Counted from the first letter of the stretch, positions 1-8,454 are shown. The stretch: DNA of 11,325 nucleotides from Chromatiales bacterium (GCA_029864785.1 JAOTST010000012.1:1-11325), one strand, 5' to 3'. Notes: generated from the letters alone by a model not told the origin. Made by a program: numbers and translations.

Positions 1-1097
1 ATAAAGCTCACAGGAACCCCAATAAAGACCCAAAAGGCGACCGATGGACGCAGAAACAGCGTCAATAGCAGCAGCACCAGAATACCGCCCTGAATCGCAT
101 TATTAGTCAGCGTCTGTAGTCGCTTTTTGACGATATTGGAGCGGTCACGCCAATAGGTCAACTCTACCCCTTCGGGCATATCCTGCTGATGCTCTGCCAC
201 GTAGGCCTTCACACTATCGGCTACATCAATCGCGCTCTGGTCAGCAACCCGATAGACATCGACGAAAGCGGCCATCTTGCCGTTAAAGCGACTACGTAGT
301 GGCGCCTCTTCAAAACCATCATTGACCTGAGCCAGCTCGCGGAGTTTAACCACACTACCATCGGGTTTGGTGAGGATCGTAATATTCTCGAACTGATCAC
401 GCTGGTAGGCCTGCCCCTTGGAACGCACCAGAATCTCGCCCCCTTCGGTCTTAATATTACCCGCCGAGATGTCTTTGGAGCTGTTGGCAATTTTCTTGGC
501 CACCTCACCCAAGGTCAGTCCATATTGGCGCAAACGCTGCTGGGATATCTCAATAGCGATCTCAAACGGGCGCACCGAGTCGAGTTCTACCTGAGTGATT
601 CCGGGGATGCGTTGCAGATCATCTTTCACACGTTCGGCCAGATGACGAATCTCCTTCTCAGAGTAGTCACCCGCAACGACGGTGGTAATCACCTCGCGCC
701 GATGGAAAATAGGCAAGCTCACCACCGGGCGCTCCGCATCAACAGGGAAGTTATTGATCGCATCGACACGTCCCTTGATATCGGCCAGCATATCTCTGGC
801 ATCATAGGCTGGATCAAGCTCTAATCCGATGGAGGCCAGCCCCTCTGCCGAACGACTGGTGATCTCCGTTATTCCCACAAGATCCTGTACCGCTTCTTCC
901 ACCAAAATGGATATCCCCTGCTCCACATCCTCTGGTGTGGCTCCTCTCAGCGGAACGGTAACGGTGATCTGCTGACGCTCAATGGTCGGAAAGACCTCAA
1001 GCGGGATACGTTGCGAAAGTGAGAGCAATCCCGCAATCAAAATAGTGATCATCAACAGGTTGGCAGAGACGTGATTCCGGGCAAACCATGCAATCAT
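1..1097 (-). CDS. RND efflux transporter permease subunit, N-terminal part (partial)
   Basis: Inner-membrane pump of the resistance-nodulation-division (AcrB-like) superfamily, which uses the proton gradient to export substrates through a periplasmic adaptor and an outer-membrane channel. The frame is open from an ATG at 1097 to the window edge, giving about 365 residues, roughly a third of the usual 1,000 or more. The start MIAWFARNHVSANLLM followed by a hydrophobic segment is the typical first membrane helix. VPLRGATPEDVEQGI and a ...FPVDAERPVVS stretch fit the first periplasmic porter domain. The last residues, including FLRPSVAFWVFIGVPVSF, match the second membrane helix. It starts 9 bp after the adaptor stop codon, with AGGTAG overlapping that stop as a likely ribosome site, so the two are co-transcribed. 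The proton-relay Asp residues lie off the window, so substrate class (drug or other) cannot be judged. Confidence 0.95.
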   Translation of the reverse strand, partial: MIAWFARNHVSANLLMITILIAGLLSLSQRIPLEVFPTIERQQITVTVPLRGATPEDVEQGISILVEEAVQDLVGITEITSRSAEGLASIGLELDPAYDARDMLADIKGRVDAINNFPVDAERPVVSLPIFHRREVITTVVAGDYSEKEIRHLAERVKDDLQRIPGITQVELDSVRPFEIAIEISQQRLRQYGLTLGEVAKKIANSSKDISAGNIKTEGGEILVRSKGQAYQRDQFENITILTKPDGSVVKLRELAQVNDGFEEAPLRSRFNGKMAAFVDVYRVADQSAIDVADSVKAYVAEHQQDMPEGVELTYWRDRSNIVKKRLQTLTNNAIQGGILVLLLLTLFLRPSVAFWVFIGVPVSF

Positions 1098-1106
1098 CGT
1101 CAGTAT

Positions 1107-2288
1107 CTACCTTACGCTTCTTTTATCGGCTTTATTCTCTTGCTCAGCACCCACGATCTTCACGCGGGTACCACTGCTCACCTGTCCTAGTGGCGTTATC
1201 ACCAGCTCATCGCCACCCTGGACACCTTCACTGATGAGCGCTTCATGGGCGTTCTGCCATGCCACTTTGATCTCGGTGCGCTGCAATAGCCCATCCTTCA
1301 GCAGATAGATGTAGCTCCCCTGGTAGATCGCCGAGTTGGGAATAATCATTGCCTGTTCAACCGTGCGACCTTCGATTTGAGCTGTCACAAATTGACCGAT
1401 CTTCAAGGGTCTGCGATCTGCGTTTGTATCACCAAAGGGATCATCAATCTGGGCTGTTATGTAAAGCTGCTGAGTCTTCTCATCAATCGCACCGGCAGTT
1501 CTAACCACCGTGGCGCTCCACCGCTGACTATCGGCTCCCAGTGAATTGATGATGGTCGCTTTGGGGCGTTTGGTTGAAAGATTACTCTCAGGCAGTTCTA
1601 TAAACGGCAGCTCGCTATTTTTCAGAGGAAGGGCAATCTCCAGCCGATCAACGGCGTAGATCTCCGCCAATTTTGTCGCTGAAGAGACCACACCACCAAT
1701 ATCGACACTCTTCACCAGAACCCGACCACGATAGGGAGCCTTAATTTGAGTACGTTCAACCGCCAACCGCGACTGCTTGAGCTTGGCTCTGGCCGAATCT
1801 ATTTTAAGTTTGGCCGCCTCTAGTTGTGGCTTACGTAACGCAAAGTCTGAAGCCTTACCCTTCCTACCGAGATTACGCCAATCTTTCTGCGCTTGATCTG
1901 CAAGTGCTTGCTGCTCTTCATAGCCAACCCGCATCTCTGCCAATTCGGCTTCGGCAATCTCTACCTGAACCTTGTAGTCGCGTGGGTCGATGGTAAGCAG
2001 CACATCGCCCGCCTCAAAAAATCCCCCTTCATTAAAGTTGGGATTGACGTCGATAATCTGTCCGGAGACCTGAGAGGAGAGTTGGCCTCGCGTGCGAGGT
2101 GATATTTTGCCAAAAGAGTCGAGAACAACCTGATATCGCTGAGGCTGAAGCGTCATGCTCTCTACCGATATGGTTGGAGCGGGGGTCGCTGCCTTCTTTT
2201 TGGCCTCTGGTTTAAAGTGGCTGACCAGCTGTATTACGACCACAGTCAGAACGATAACGATCAGAGGAGAGTATTTTCGAATATTCAT
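1107..2288 (-). CDS. RND efflux periplasmic adaptor subunit (HlyD/AcrA-type membrane fusion protein)
   Basis: Bridges the RND permease encoded just downstream and an outer-membrane channel. The 393-residue product has an N-terminal membrane anchor (about residues 8-24) and no lipobox Cys, so it is probably anchored by this helix. The two halves of a lipoyl/barrel-sandwich domain lie at about 70-103 (QVSGQIIDV...F.AGDVLLTIDPRDY) and 183-212 (KAPYRGRVLVKSVDIGG). They flank a charged alpha-helical hairpin (104-182). A beta-barrel and membrane-proximal domain follow, with IGQFVTAQIEGR and MIIPNSAIYQG as typical family motifs. I chose ATG at 2288 rather than the TTG one codon upstream. No good Shine-Dalgarno is visible. 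The C-terminal tail is short and charged. No outer-membrane channel gene is seen. The family is sure; the transported substrate is unknown. Confidence 0.95.
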   Translation of the reverse strand: MNIRKYSPLIVIVLTVVVIQLVSHFKPEAKKKAATPAPTISVESMTLQPQRYQVVLDSFGKISPRTRGQLSSQVSGQIIDVNPNFNEGGFFEAGDVLLTIDPRDYKVQVEIAEAELAEMRVGYEEQQALADQAQKDWRNLGRKGKASDFALRKPQLEAAKLKIDSARAKLKQSRLAVERTQIKAPYRGRVLVKSVDIGGVVSSATKLAEIYAVDRLEIALPLKNSELPFIELPESNLSTKRPKATIINSLGADSQRWSATVVRTAGAIDEKTQQLYITAQIDDPFGDTNADRRPLKIGQFVTAQIEGRTVEQAMIIPNSAIYQGSYIYLLKDGLLQRTEIKVAWQNAHEALISEGVQGGDELVITPLGQVSSGTRVKIVGAEQENKADKRSVR

Positions 2289-2355
2289 CAAACGGATTAA
2301 TTAACGCGCAGCGCACTCATGACTAATTATAGAAGTGCCTATTATAGTGCGATTA
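2289..2355 (-). promoter_or_regulatory. possible promoter region for the adaptor-permease operon
   Basis: The 67-bp gap between the receptor stop (tandem TAA TAA) and the adaptor start holds two perfect TATAAT hexamers on the minus strand, at 2346-2341 and 2331-2326. Neither has a convincing -35 box 16-18 bp upstream, and neither carries the TGn of an extended -10. The gap has no intrinsic terminator, so read-through from the upstream receptor gene is also possible. Confidence 0.25.
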
Positions 2356-3546
2356 TTACGAGATCCGATACTCCGAAATAACCCCTCGCAACTCTTGAGA
2401 GATCGATGACAACTCTTCACCTGATTGCATCACCGATGAAGTATTAGATACTGCGCTATCACTCACTTCGGTAATTCTATTCATATTTTGGTGAATTCGG
2501 GAAATCGCTTCCCCCTGCTGTTCACTCTCAGCAGAGATCATCTGATTAAGGTTACTAATATTCTGTACTGCCGATGCAATTATTTGCAGAGAGGAACCCG
2601 CCTCCGTTGCCGACTCGACCCCCTGCTTTAATTGAGCATGACTTCGCTCCATTGTGGCGACTGCAGCCCTGCTCTTGTCCTGTAAGCGTTCAATCATCGT
2701 TTGAATATCCTGCGTCGACTGATTCGTTCTGCTCGCAAGAGTCCTTACCTCATCAGCAACCACTGCGAAACCACGTCCATGCTCACCCGCTCGTGCTGCC
2801 TCAATAGCGGCATTGAGGGCTAAGAGGTTAGTCTGTTCTGATATTCCTCTAATCACATCAAGCACACTACCAATTGATAGTGTTTCCGACTCAAGCTGAT
2901 TGATTACCGTCATCGTTTCATCAACTCCTTTAGAGAGCTGATCCAGCTGACTAATTGTTCCCTGCACAATGCTGGCTCCACTTTGAGCACTATTATTGGC
3001 ATTTTGGGCCACCTCAGCGGCCTCTCGCGTATTTGAAGCGACCTGTTGAATGGAGTGATCAACATCAACAACAGCCGATAGCGCAATATTGGAATCACTC
3101 TGCTGTTGAAGTGTGTTGGCGCTGGTCTCTTCAGTCACCTTAATCAGGTGGCTCGATGATGTCATCAAGCGATCAGAAGCACTACTCACATCCATACACA
3201 TCGTTCTTAATGTGGCAGCCATGCGATTAAAGCTTTTTATAATCTCTCCGACCAAATCGTGACTCTCCATTGAGCAATCATGCCTGAGATCTTTATTACT
3301 AATTGCATTTGCAACCTCAGAGACCCGATTGAGACGTTTGAGTAGAATAATATTGACCAACCAGAAGTTAGCCATACCGATCGTCATGCCTGCAACCAGA
3401 CAACCAACGACAAACCAGACAAACATTCCCTCTTTCCAATCAACAAAAAACTGCGCGTAAACGGGAAAGATCATGCCCATGGACAGACCAAAACCCAAAA
3501 ATGCAAAACGTAAATTTCGTAATATACTTGGCTTCATTTTGAACAT
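2356..3546 (-). CDS. methyl-accepting chemotaxis protein lacking a periplasmic sensor domain
   Basis: Chemoreceptor that would control CheA through its cytoplasmic signalling hairpin. The 396 residues comprise two membrane segments (about 13-33 and 42-68) separated by only a short loop around VDWKEG. A HAMP-like region follows (about 69-120), then a long coiled coil with the hallmark hairpin tip near 234-272 ([21 protein letters not shown], then [15 protein letters not shown]). There is no Cache, four-helix or PAS ligand domain. The C-terminus (EYRIS) lacks the NWETF-type CheR-binding pentapeptide. The ATG at 3546 is supported by GGAG seven bases upstream. The gene lies upstream of the RND genes on the same strand. 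Without a ligand pocket it may sense membrane or energy state, or act with other receptors in arrays; that is inference. The family assignment is secure. Confidence 0.95.
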   Translation of the reverse strand: MFKMKPSILRNLRFAFLGFGLSMGMIFPVYAQFFVDWKEGMFVWFVVGCLVAGMTIGMANFWLVNIILLKRLNRVSEVANAISNKDLRHDCSMESHDLVGEIIKSFNRMAATLRTMCMDVSSASDRLMTSSSHLIKVTEETSANTLQQQSDSNIALSAVVDVDHSIQQVASNTREAAEVAQNANNSAQSGASIVQGTISQLDQLSKGVDETMTVINQLESETLSIGSVLDVIRGISEQTNLLALNAAIEAARAGEHGRGFAVVADEVRTLASRTNQSTQDIQTMIERLQDKSRAAVATMERSHAQLKQGVESATEAGSSLQIIASAVQNISNLNQMISAESEQQGEAISRIHQNMNRITEVSDSAVSNTSSVMQSGEELSSISQELRGVISEYRIS

Positions 3547-3568
3547 TATTTATCTCCAATAACGAGCA

Positions 3569-3584
3569 GATCTATTTTTAGATC
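3569..3584. repeat. 16-bp inverted repeat in the receptor leader
   Basis: GATCTA and TAGATC face each other around four T/A bases, a perfect 6-bp inverted repeat. It lies about 10 bp upstream of the GGAG ribosome site of the minus-strand receptor gene. It could be an operator or a small leader hairpin. It may also be chance in an AT-rich leader. Confidence 0.3.
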
Positions 3585-3759
3585 CCAATAGTACACTAAG
3601 ATTATTCTTACAACAGTTGATTAAAGGCTATCTTTTTATATGCAGTGAGAGAAATCCCTCAGAGAGGGTTCCAGAGATTACACTACCACATCACATAACC
3701 AGTAGATGGCTGTCCTTAACGCACCGAGCATATGGACAAATTTCCGCCCGGTAATAAGC

Positions 3760-3788
3760 TGGAAAAAGGAGAGAAACTAGTTTAGGAT
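3760..3788 (+). promoter_or_regulatory. possible tRNA-Leu promoter
   Basis: TGGAAA (3760-3765) and TAGGAT (3783-3788) are separated by 17 bp and each match four of six consensus bases. They are followed by a GC-rich discriminator (GCGCCCC), which is typical of stringently controlled stable-RNA promoters. The tRNA starts about 53 bp downstream. The hexamers are weak, so this is tentative. Confidence 0.3.
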
Positions 3789-3841
3789 GCGCCCCTGCTT
3801 CGAGTCACAATCTACCGACTCAATTCAGATGATTCAACCAT

Positions 3842-3928
3842 GCCGGGGTGGCGAAATTGGTAGACGCAGGGGATTCAAAATCCCCCGGGAGCAATCCCTT
3901 GACGGTTCGAGTCCGTCCCTCGGTACCA
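3842..3928 (+). tRNA. tRNA-Leu (anticodon CAA)
   Basis: An 87-nt class II tRNA that decodes UUG. The D-arm motif (GTGGCGAAATTGGTAGACGC) closely resembles E. coli tRNA-Leu(CAA). The anticodon stem GGGGA/TCCCC encloses the loop TTCAAAA, with anticodon CAA at 3876-3878. A long variable arm (GGGA gcaa TCCC) follows. The T arm is GACGG TTCGAGT CCGTC, the discriminator is A, and CCA is encoded. The acceptor stem GCCGGGG/CCTCGGT has two wobble pairs, including G1-U72 at the terminal position, where E. coli has G-C. It is a lone plus-strand gene between two minus-strand receptor genes, with no T-rich intrinsic terminator right after it. Confidence 0.97.
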
Positions 3929-3976
3929 TCTTCAGGCCATATTCTTGGCCTAATAAAAAGTCCTATAATCAGTTAG

Positions 3977-5593
3977 TTAGAACTTGAATCGGGACATTAA
4001 ATCTTCAAGTTGATTTGAAAGCTCCACCAACTTATCACTCATTTCCAGCGAGCGGCTGGCGCCATCTGCCGTATCAGACGATATCTCGTGAATATGGGTG
4101 ATACTGCGATTAACCTCATCAACCACCTCACTCTGCTGTTCAGACGCCGTCGCCATCTGCTGGTTCATACCCATAATGGTGCTCACATCACCCGAGATCA
4201 TCGCCAGTGATTCAGCCGCACCTTCAACCTTCTCTTCACTCGTAACAACACCCTTTTGTGAGCGTTCCATCATACTTACAACATTGCGTGCATCACTCTG
4301 TAACTTCTCGATCATTGTGCGAATATCTTCTGCTGATTGGTTAGATCGCGAAGCCAGAGTTCTTACCTCATCGGCCACCACAGCAAAACCACGACCTTGC
4401 TCACCAGCTCGAGCCGCCTCAATAGCCGCATTAAGTGCTAATAGATTAGTCTGCTCGGCAATACCTTGAATGGCACTCAGGACAACCCCAATCGCTTCGA
4501 TCTCTTTATCGAGATCTTTGACTCCGTTTGATGCGTTGGAGATATCTCCCATCATCACGCTAATAGAGCCCAGTGCCTCCGTAGAGACCAGCGCACCATT
4601 TTTTGACTCTGCATCCGCACCTTCAGAGGCTTTTGCCGTCTCTTGGGCATTATTAGCCATATCCTGAACCGTATGACTCATCTCAGTGATTGCAGCGGCA
4701 ATCGACTCAATGTCGCTCTGTTGTTGCTGTACACCTCGTGATGTGTCACTAGAGATCTCCTCAGCGGTTTTCGCAACCGTCACGATTTCAGTGGCTGAAT
4801 GCTGAACCTGCTGGAAGGCAGATCCAACTCGATCAATCATGCTATTAAATGCCATCGACAACTTGCCAATGCAGTCATATTCATTCTCAACAACCAATCT
4901 TTGGCTGAAATCACTATTTTGCTCAATTTCATGAATCACCTCTTGAACACGCTTAATTCTTTTAGTCACCATTTCTCGGAACAGATAACTAATAACCACG
5001 AAACCAAAAAAGTAGATAAGCATCTGAAATCCTGCAGAGACCCACAAATTATTTGATACTTTTTTATCCATATCACCCAGAGAATAGCTCACACGAACGG
5101 CTCCCAATATCGTATCTTCAGGAACCTGATGACAGAGTAGACAGTTGGTTCCGCGATACTCTTTTTTTGCCCGAATAGGATTAATAACCGTCAGAACCCG
5201 TTCACCATCAACCTTTCGGATCTCCAGAATCGACTCACCTTTCATCGCCCGCCTATCCAGATCATCCTGTGGCTTTTCATGTTCCAGACCCGCACCATAG
5301 ATCGAACTGACATCATCGCCCCGAATAATACGCGCCTCTTTGACGCCCTCACGATCTTCCATCTTTGACTTAATCAATTCACGATTAGCCATCGCCCCTG
5401 AGAGCATTAAGACATTAATACCATCAAAATAGGTATCTGCCGCATCTTTGGTCTGGCTTTCAACCAGATGAAGAACCAGTTCTTCCTCACTTGAGGATGA
5501 GTACTTTAACGTCACGACAAAGAGGATAAGGAAGATAATCGACAACGCGAGAGTGATTTTGGTCTGGATAGAGAGTTGAATGCTATTTTTCAT
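3977..5593 (-). CDS. methyl-accepting chemotaxis protein with periplasmic c-type heme motif
   Basis: Chemoreceptor, probably sensing redox state or a gas through covalently bound heme. With the ATG at 5593 the product is 538 residues: membrane helix about 13-30, periplasmic domain about 31-182, second helix about 184-205, HAMP about 206-260, and a signalling coiled coil with a tip near 377-413 ([21 protein letters not shown]). The periplasmic domain holds CLLCH (residues 151-155), a perfect CxxCH heme-attachment motif, followed by [11 protein letters not shown] leading into the second helix. Heme-c chemoreceptors are known from Desulfovibrio (DcrA) and Geobacter. The C-terminus (MSRFKF) lacks a CheR-binding pentapeptide. 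An upstream in-frame ATG at 5638 adds 15 residues; neither start has a good Shine-Dalgarno, but [12 protein letters not shown] is a typical receptor N-terminus. Attachment of heme would require a cytochrome c maturation system elsewhere. Confidence 0.95.
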   Translation of the reverse strand: MKNSIQLSIQTKITLALSIIFLILFVVTLKYSSSSEEELVLHLVESQTKDAADTYFDGINVLMLSGAMANRELIKSKMEDREGVKEARIIRGDDVSSIYGAGLEHEKPQDDLDRRAMKGESILEIRKVDGERVLTVINPIRAKKEYRGTNCLLCHQVPEDTILGAVRVSYSLGDMDKKVSNNLWVSAGFQMLIYFFGFVVISYLFREMVTKRIKRVQEVIHEIEQNSDFSQRLVVENEYDCIGKLSMAFNSMIDRVGSAFQQVQHSATEIVTVAKTAEEISSDTSRGVQQQQSDIESIAAAITEMSHTVQDMANNAQETAKASEGADAESKNGALVSTEALGSISVMMGDISNASNGVKDLDKEIEAIGVVLSAIQGIAEQTNLLALNAAIEAARAGEQGRGFAVVADEVRTLASRSNQSAEDIRTMIEKLQSDARNVVSMMERSQKGVVTSEEKVEGAAESLAMISGDVSTIMGMNQQMATASEQQSEVVDEVNRSITHIHEISSDTADGASRSLEMSDKLVELSNQLEDLMSRFKF

Positions 5594-5701
5594 AAAATAT
5601 ATTCTTACGATTGAGTGAGGCAAATGTTTGGAGTCCATGAAGGGCTGATTGGTGCAGATGGTCTATTCATCTATATCTTTAGACACCTTCATTCAACAAC
5701 C

Positions 5702-5730
5702 ATCCTAGGTAAAAGAGATCCTTATTTCAA
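5702..5730 (-). promoter_or_regulatory. sigma70-type promoter for the heme chemoreceptor
   Basis: On the minus strand TTGAAA (5730-5725, five of six consensus bases) is separated by exactly 17 bp from TAGGAT (5707-5702, four of six). Transcription would start near 5695, leaving a leader of about 100 nt before the ATG at 5593. It does not match a flagellar sigma28 promoter. A clear plus-strand promoter for the divergent ettA gene is not evident in the same gap. Confidence 0.5.
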
Positions 5731-5855
5731 CCTAAATATTTACGTTATCTTTACGGGTACCTCGTAATAATCTCTTCCGTACAATCCTGTAGAATTAATT
5801 CGTCATTCCCTAGTAAAATAGGGCATCCAAAAACCAACTGACTGATAGCAAGACT

Positions 5856-7523
5856 ATGGCTCAATACATCTATACCATGAACCGTGTCGGCAAAATCGTG
5901 CCGCCAAAGAGAGAGATCCTCAAAGATATATCTCTCTCCTTCTTTCCCGGTGCCAAAATTGGCGTACTCGGACTCAACGGTTCGGGAAAATCAACCCTGC
6001 TGCGAATTATGGCGGGAATTGATACAGATATAGAGGGTGAGGCACGTCCTCAAAATGGGATTAAGGTCGGTTATCTGCCGCAGGAGCCACAACTTGATCC
6101 GGATAAGGATGTTCGTGGCAATATTGAAGAGGCGCTAAACGATATACAGGATGCTCAGGCCGAACTGGATAAGGTCTATGCCGCCTATGCTGAGCCCGAT
6201 GCCGACTTTGATGCCCTCGCCGCACAACAGGCGAAGCTGGAGAATATTCTTCAAGCATCGGATGGTCACAATATTGAACGTACTATGGAGATCGCCTCCG
6301 ATGCGCTACGCCTCCCCCCATGGGATGCCGATGTCACCAAACTGTCCGGTGGTGAACGCCGCCGAGTCGCACTCTGCAAACTTCTGCTATCCAGCCCCGA
6401 TATGCTGCTGCTCGATGAGCCGACTAACCACCTCGATGCCGAGTCGGTCGCCTGGTTGGAGCGTTTCCTACACGACTTCACGGGGACTGTTGTAGCAATT
6501 ACCCATGATCGCTACTTCCTCGACAACGTAGCCGGCTGGATCCTTGAACTCGATCGCGGTCACGGTATTCCATGGGAGGGCAACTACTCCTCATGGCTAG
6601 AGCAGAAAGAGAACCGTCTGGAGAGCGAGGCCAAGCAGGAGCACTCTCGTATTAAGGCGATGAAACAGGAGCTTGAGTGGGTGCGCAGCAATCCTAAAGG
6701 TCGCCACGCCAAATCAAAGGCGCGGATGGCTCGCTTTGCCGAGCTGCAGTCGGGTGAATATCAGAAGCGTAATGAGACGAACGAACTCTACATTCCACCC
6801 GGACCTCGTCTAGGTGATATGGTCATTGAAGCGACGGGGATCACCAAAGGATTTGGTGACCGTCTGCTGGTCGATGACTTGAGCTTTAACCTTCCTCCCG
6901 GTGGAATCGTCGGGATTATCGGCCCCAACGGTGCAGGTAAAACAACCCTGTTCCGTATGTTGGTCGGAGAGGAGACTCCAGACTCCGGTGAACTCAAACT
7001 TGGTGAGACAGTCAAACTCGCCTATGTTGATCAGAGTCGTGATGACCTTGATGGTAATAAAACCGTGTGGGAAGAGATCTCTGAAGGTCTCGATAATCTC
7101 ACCATTGGTGGCTACGAGATAAACTCCAGAGCCTATCTGAGTCGTTTTAACTTTAAGGGAAGCGATCAGCAAAAACGTGTAGGCGACCTTTCGGGTGGTG
7201 AACGCAACCGTCTGCATCTCGCCAAGCTATTAAAGAGTGGAGGTAATCTGCTACTGCTTGATGAACCGACCAATGACCTTGATGTAGAGACACTACGTGC
7301 ACTGGAAGAGGCGTTACTTGAGTTTCCCGGCTGTGCCGTGGTTATCTCGCATGATCGCTGGTTCCTTGATCGTATCGCGACCCATATTCTAGCGTTTGAA
7401 GGCGATTCAACCGTAAACTGGTTTGAGGGGAACTACGCCGACTATGAAGAAGATCGCAAACGACGTTTAGGAGATGCGGCAGATCAGCCGCACCGCATCA
7501 AATACAAGCCGCTAACTAAATAG
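5856..7523 (+). CDS. ettA: energy-dependent translational throttle protein EttA (ABC-F ATPase)
   Basis: ABC-F protein that binds the ribosomal E site and gates the first elongation steps according to the ATP/ADP ratio. The 555-residue length equals that of E. coli EttA, and the sequence is nearly collinear ([34 protein letters not shown]). The first nucleotide-binding domain has Walker A at 39-47, an arm insertion at about 95-140, LSGGE at 163-167, Walker [12 protein letters not shown] with catalytic E188, and switch H217. The linker/P-site-tRNA interaction motif (about 242-323) includes SKARMARF and [20 protein letters not shown]. The second domain has Walker [10 protein letters not shown] (356-364), LSGGE at 445-449, catalytic E470 and H499. 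The C-terminus is ...RIKYKPLTK. There is no membrane domain, as expected. The start has only a weak AGCAAG ribosome site. All key residues are intact. Confidence 0.98.
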   Translation: MAQYIYTMNRVGKIVPPKREILKDISLSFFPGAKIGVLGLNGSGKSTLLRIMAGIDTDIEGEARPQNGIKVGYLPQEPQLDPDKDVRGNIEEALNDIQDAQAELDKVYAAYAEPDADFDALAAQQAKLENILQASDGHNIERTMEIASDALRLPPWDADVTKLSGGERRRVALCKLLLSSPDMLLLDEPTNHLDAESVAWLERFLHDFTGTVVAITHDRYFLDNVAGWILELDRGHGIPWEGNYSSWLEQKENRLESEAKQEHSRIKAMKQELEWVRSNPKGRHAKSKARMARFAELQSGEYQKRNETNELYIPPGPRLGDMVIEATGITKGFGDRLLVDDLSFNLPPGGIVGIIGPNGAGKTTLFRMLVGEETPDSGELKLGETVKLAYVDQSRDDLDGNKTVWEEISEGLDNLTIGGYEINSRAYLSRFNFKGSDQQKRVGDLSGGERNRLHLAKLLKSGGNLLLLDEPTNDLDVETLRALEEALLEFPGCAVVISHDRWFLDRIATHILAFEGDSTVNWFEGNYADYEEDRKRRLGDAADQPHRIKYKPLTK

Positions 7524-7544
7524 CAGCCAATTTTGCATGTTATT

Positions 7545-7575
7545 GATCAGTTAGAGGTTAATCCTCTAACTGATC
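7545..7575. repeat. perfect 13-bp inverted repeat between convergent genes
   Basis: GATCAGTTAGAGG (7545-7557) and CCTCTAACTGATC (7563-7575) form a perfect 13-bp stem with a 5-nt loop, extendable in plus-strand RNA by a U-G and a U-A pair. It lies 21 bp after the ettA stop. Its right arm and loop contain the last codons (DQLED) and stop of the opposing small gene. No T tract follows on either strand, so it is not a classic intrinsic terminator. A shared 3'-end stabilising or transcription-slowing hairpin is likely. Confidence 0.7.
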
Positions 7576-7857
7576 GACCTCTTCATCAATCGACTCATGT
7601 TGACCGGGGTGGAGTACCGCCTCGGTATCACCAAGGTCATCAGCACCCAGATCTTCTAAGGCACCTCGTACATCCTCAGGTTCGGCGCTCGCTTTCACCT
7701 CAAGATCTTGCCACATTTCAGCATCAATCTCATCAACGGCACCATCGAAGAACTGCACCTCTATCAGACCAGTGTCTTCATCATTTGCCACCACCTCAAA
7801 ATATCGATTTTCGATATCCTGGTACCAACGACCTAGTTCAGGTTTTATACTACTCAT
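7558..7857 (-). CDS. small acidic DUF6763-like protein
   Basis: A 99-residue conserved hypothetical protein that I match from memory to the gammaproteobacterial DUF6763 family; its function is unknown. The N-terminal half is a compact beta-rich stretch (KPELGRWYQDIENRYFEVV, then EDTGLIEVQFFDGAVDEID) resembling a small barrel with a WY pair. The C-terminal half is very acidic and probably disordered (repeated ED, EE and DD, ending DQLED). There is no signal peptide or membrane segment, so it is cytoplasmic. I chose the ATG at 7857 because GAGGT lies five bases upstream; the frame is open further to 7911 but without a better start. The gene converges on ettA and diverges from the DUF523 gene. 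Its stop codon lies inside the inverted repeat it shares with the ettA 3' region. Confidence 0.8.
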   Translation of the reverse strand: MSSIKPELGRWYQDIENRYFEVVANDEDTGLIEVQFFDGAVDEIDAEMWQDLEVKASAEPEDVRGALEDLGADDLGDTEAVLHPGQHESIDEEVDQLED

Positions 7858-7920
7858 GATGCACCTCACTTCGCTAAACTGTAACGAGTTATTGTCTTCA
7901 CTAATATCCACTTTACTCTC

Positions 7921-8454
7921 ATGACGAATCCTTTATCAACAAAAACCGTATCAAAGATGTTGCCCACAATTGCCATTAGTCGTTGTCTTGTCGGAGATCC
8001 CGTACGCTACGATGGGGAGTCTAAATTTAAGCCCAAATTAATCAAGAAGTTAGAAGATATTTTTACCTTAATTCCTATCTGTCCTGAAGTGGAGATCGGA
8101 CTCAGTGTTCCTCGCCCACCTATCCATATTGTAGAGAGAAAGTCCGTATTAAAAGTAGTTGTTATCGAAGATTCTGACCGAGATCTTACCGAACCACTGC
8201 AAAGCCTGGCTCGTGAAAAAGCAAAACTTCAGATAGATGGTTTTATTCTCAAGGCACGCTCACCCAGTTGTGGCTTAACGAGCACACCACATCTTCTTGA
8301 AAATGGTACGGTCATTTATGGTGCAGGAATATTCACTGATGCCTTTCATAAAGCCAATCCCCAAATCCCCATGATTGAAGCCGAGATGCTTGAATCTCCT
8401 CAACAATTTAAAAAATTCATTGAAGAGGTGACCGCAGCCACCACAAATTGCTAA
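7921..8454 (+). CDS. DUF523 protein, TudS-like (thiouracil desulfurase family)
   Basis: A 177-residue stand-alone DUF523 protein. The family includes TudS, which uses a [4Fe-4S] cluster held by three Cys residues to remove sulfur from 2-thiouracil. The three expected Cys motifs are here: SRCLVGDPVRYDG (C22), ICPEVEIGLSVPRPP (C54) and KARSPSCG (C117). In larger relatives (E. coli YbgA-type) DUF523 is fused to DUF1722; that domain is absent. ATG 7921 gives a short N-terminal extension; M13 (7957, MLPTIAISRC) would start just before the domain. Neither start has a Shine-Dalgarno, and TAATAT (7902-7907) could act as a -10 box giving an almost leaderless mRNA. It is probably the first gene of a three-gene run. 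The fold family is well supported; the actual substrate is not known. Confidence 0.85.
   Translation: MTNPLSTKTVSKMLPTIAISRCLVGDPVRYDGESKFKPKLIKKLEDIFTLIPICPEVEIGLSVPRPPIHIVERKSVLKVVVIEDSDRDLTEPLQSLAREKAKLQIDGFILKARSPSCGLTSTPHLLENGTVIYGAGIFTDAFHKANPQIPMIEAEMLESPQQFKKFIEEVTAATTNC

Noticed and set aside
525..824. 99-codon plus-strand frame in the RND gene
   Set aside because: The opposite strand encodes clear RND permease sequence throughout.
3934..3951. AGGCC/GGCCT hairpin just after the tRNA, considered as terminator
   Set aside because: The stem is only 5 bp and is followed by A-rich, not T-rich, sequence on the plus strand; on the minus strand the T run lies on the wrong side.
3787..3987. 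66-codon plus-strand frame
   Set aside because: It runs straight through the tRNA-Leu gene, which fully explains the sequence.
4098..4469. 123-codon plus-strand frame opposite the heme chemoreceptor
   Set aside because: It is antisense to the highly conserved signalling domain and its product has no recognisable pattern; it reflects the codon bias of the real gene.
5639..5855. Flagellar sigma28 promoter upstream of the heme chemoreceptor
   Set aside because: Two TAAAGATA sequences occur on the minus strand but neither is followed by a GCCGATAA-like -10 at the right distance; the sigma70-type site fits better.
6810..7217. 135-codon minus-strand frame inside ettA
   Set aside because: It lies wholly opposite the second ATPase domain of ettA, whose reading is certain.
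7533..7859. 108-codon plus-strand frame downstream of ettA
   Set aside because: It is the mirror of the small acidic gene; the minus-strand reading has a good ribosome site and plausible protein, while this product is an odd His/Gln-rich shadow.
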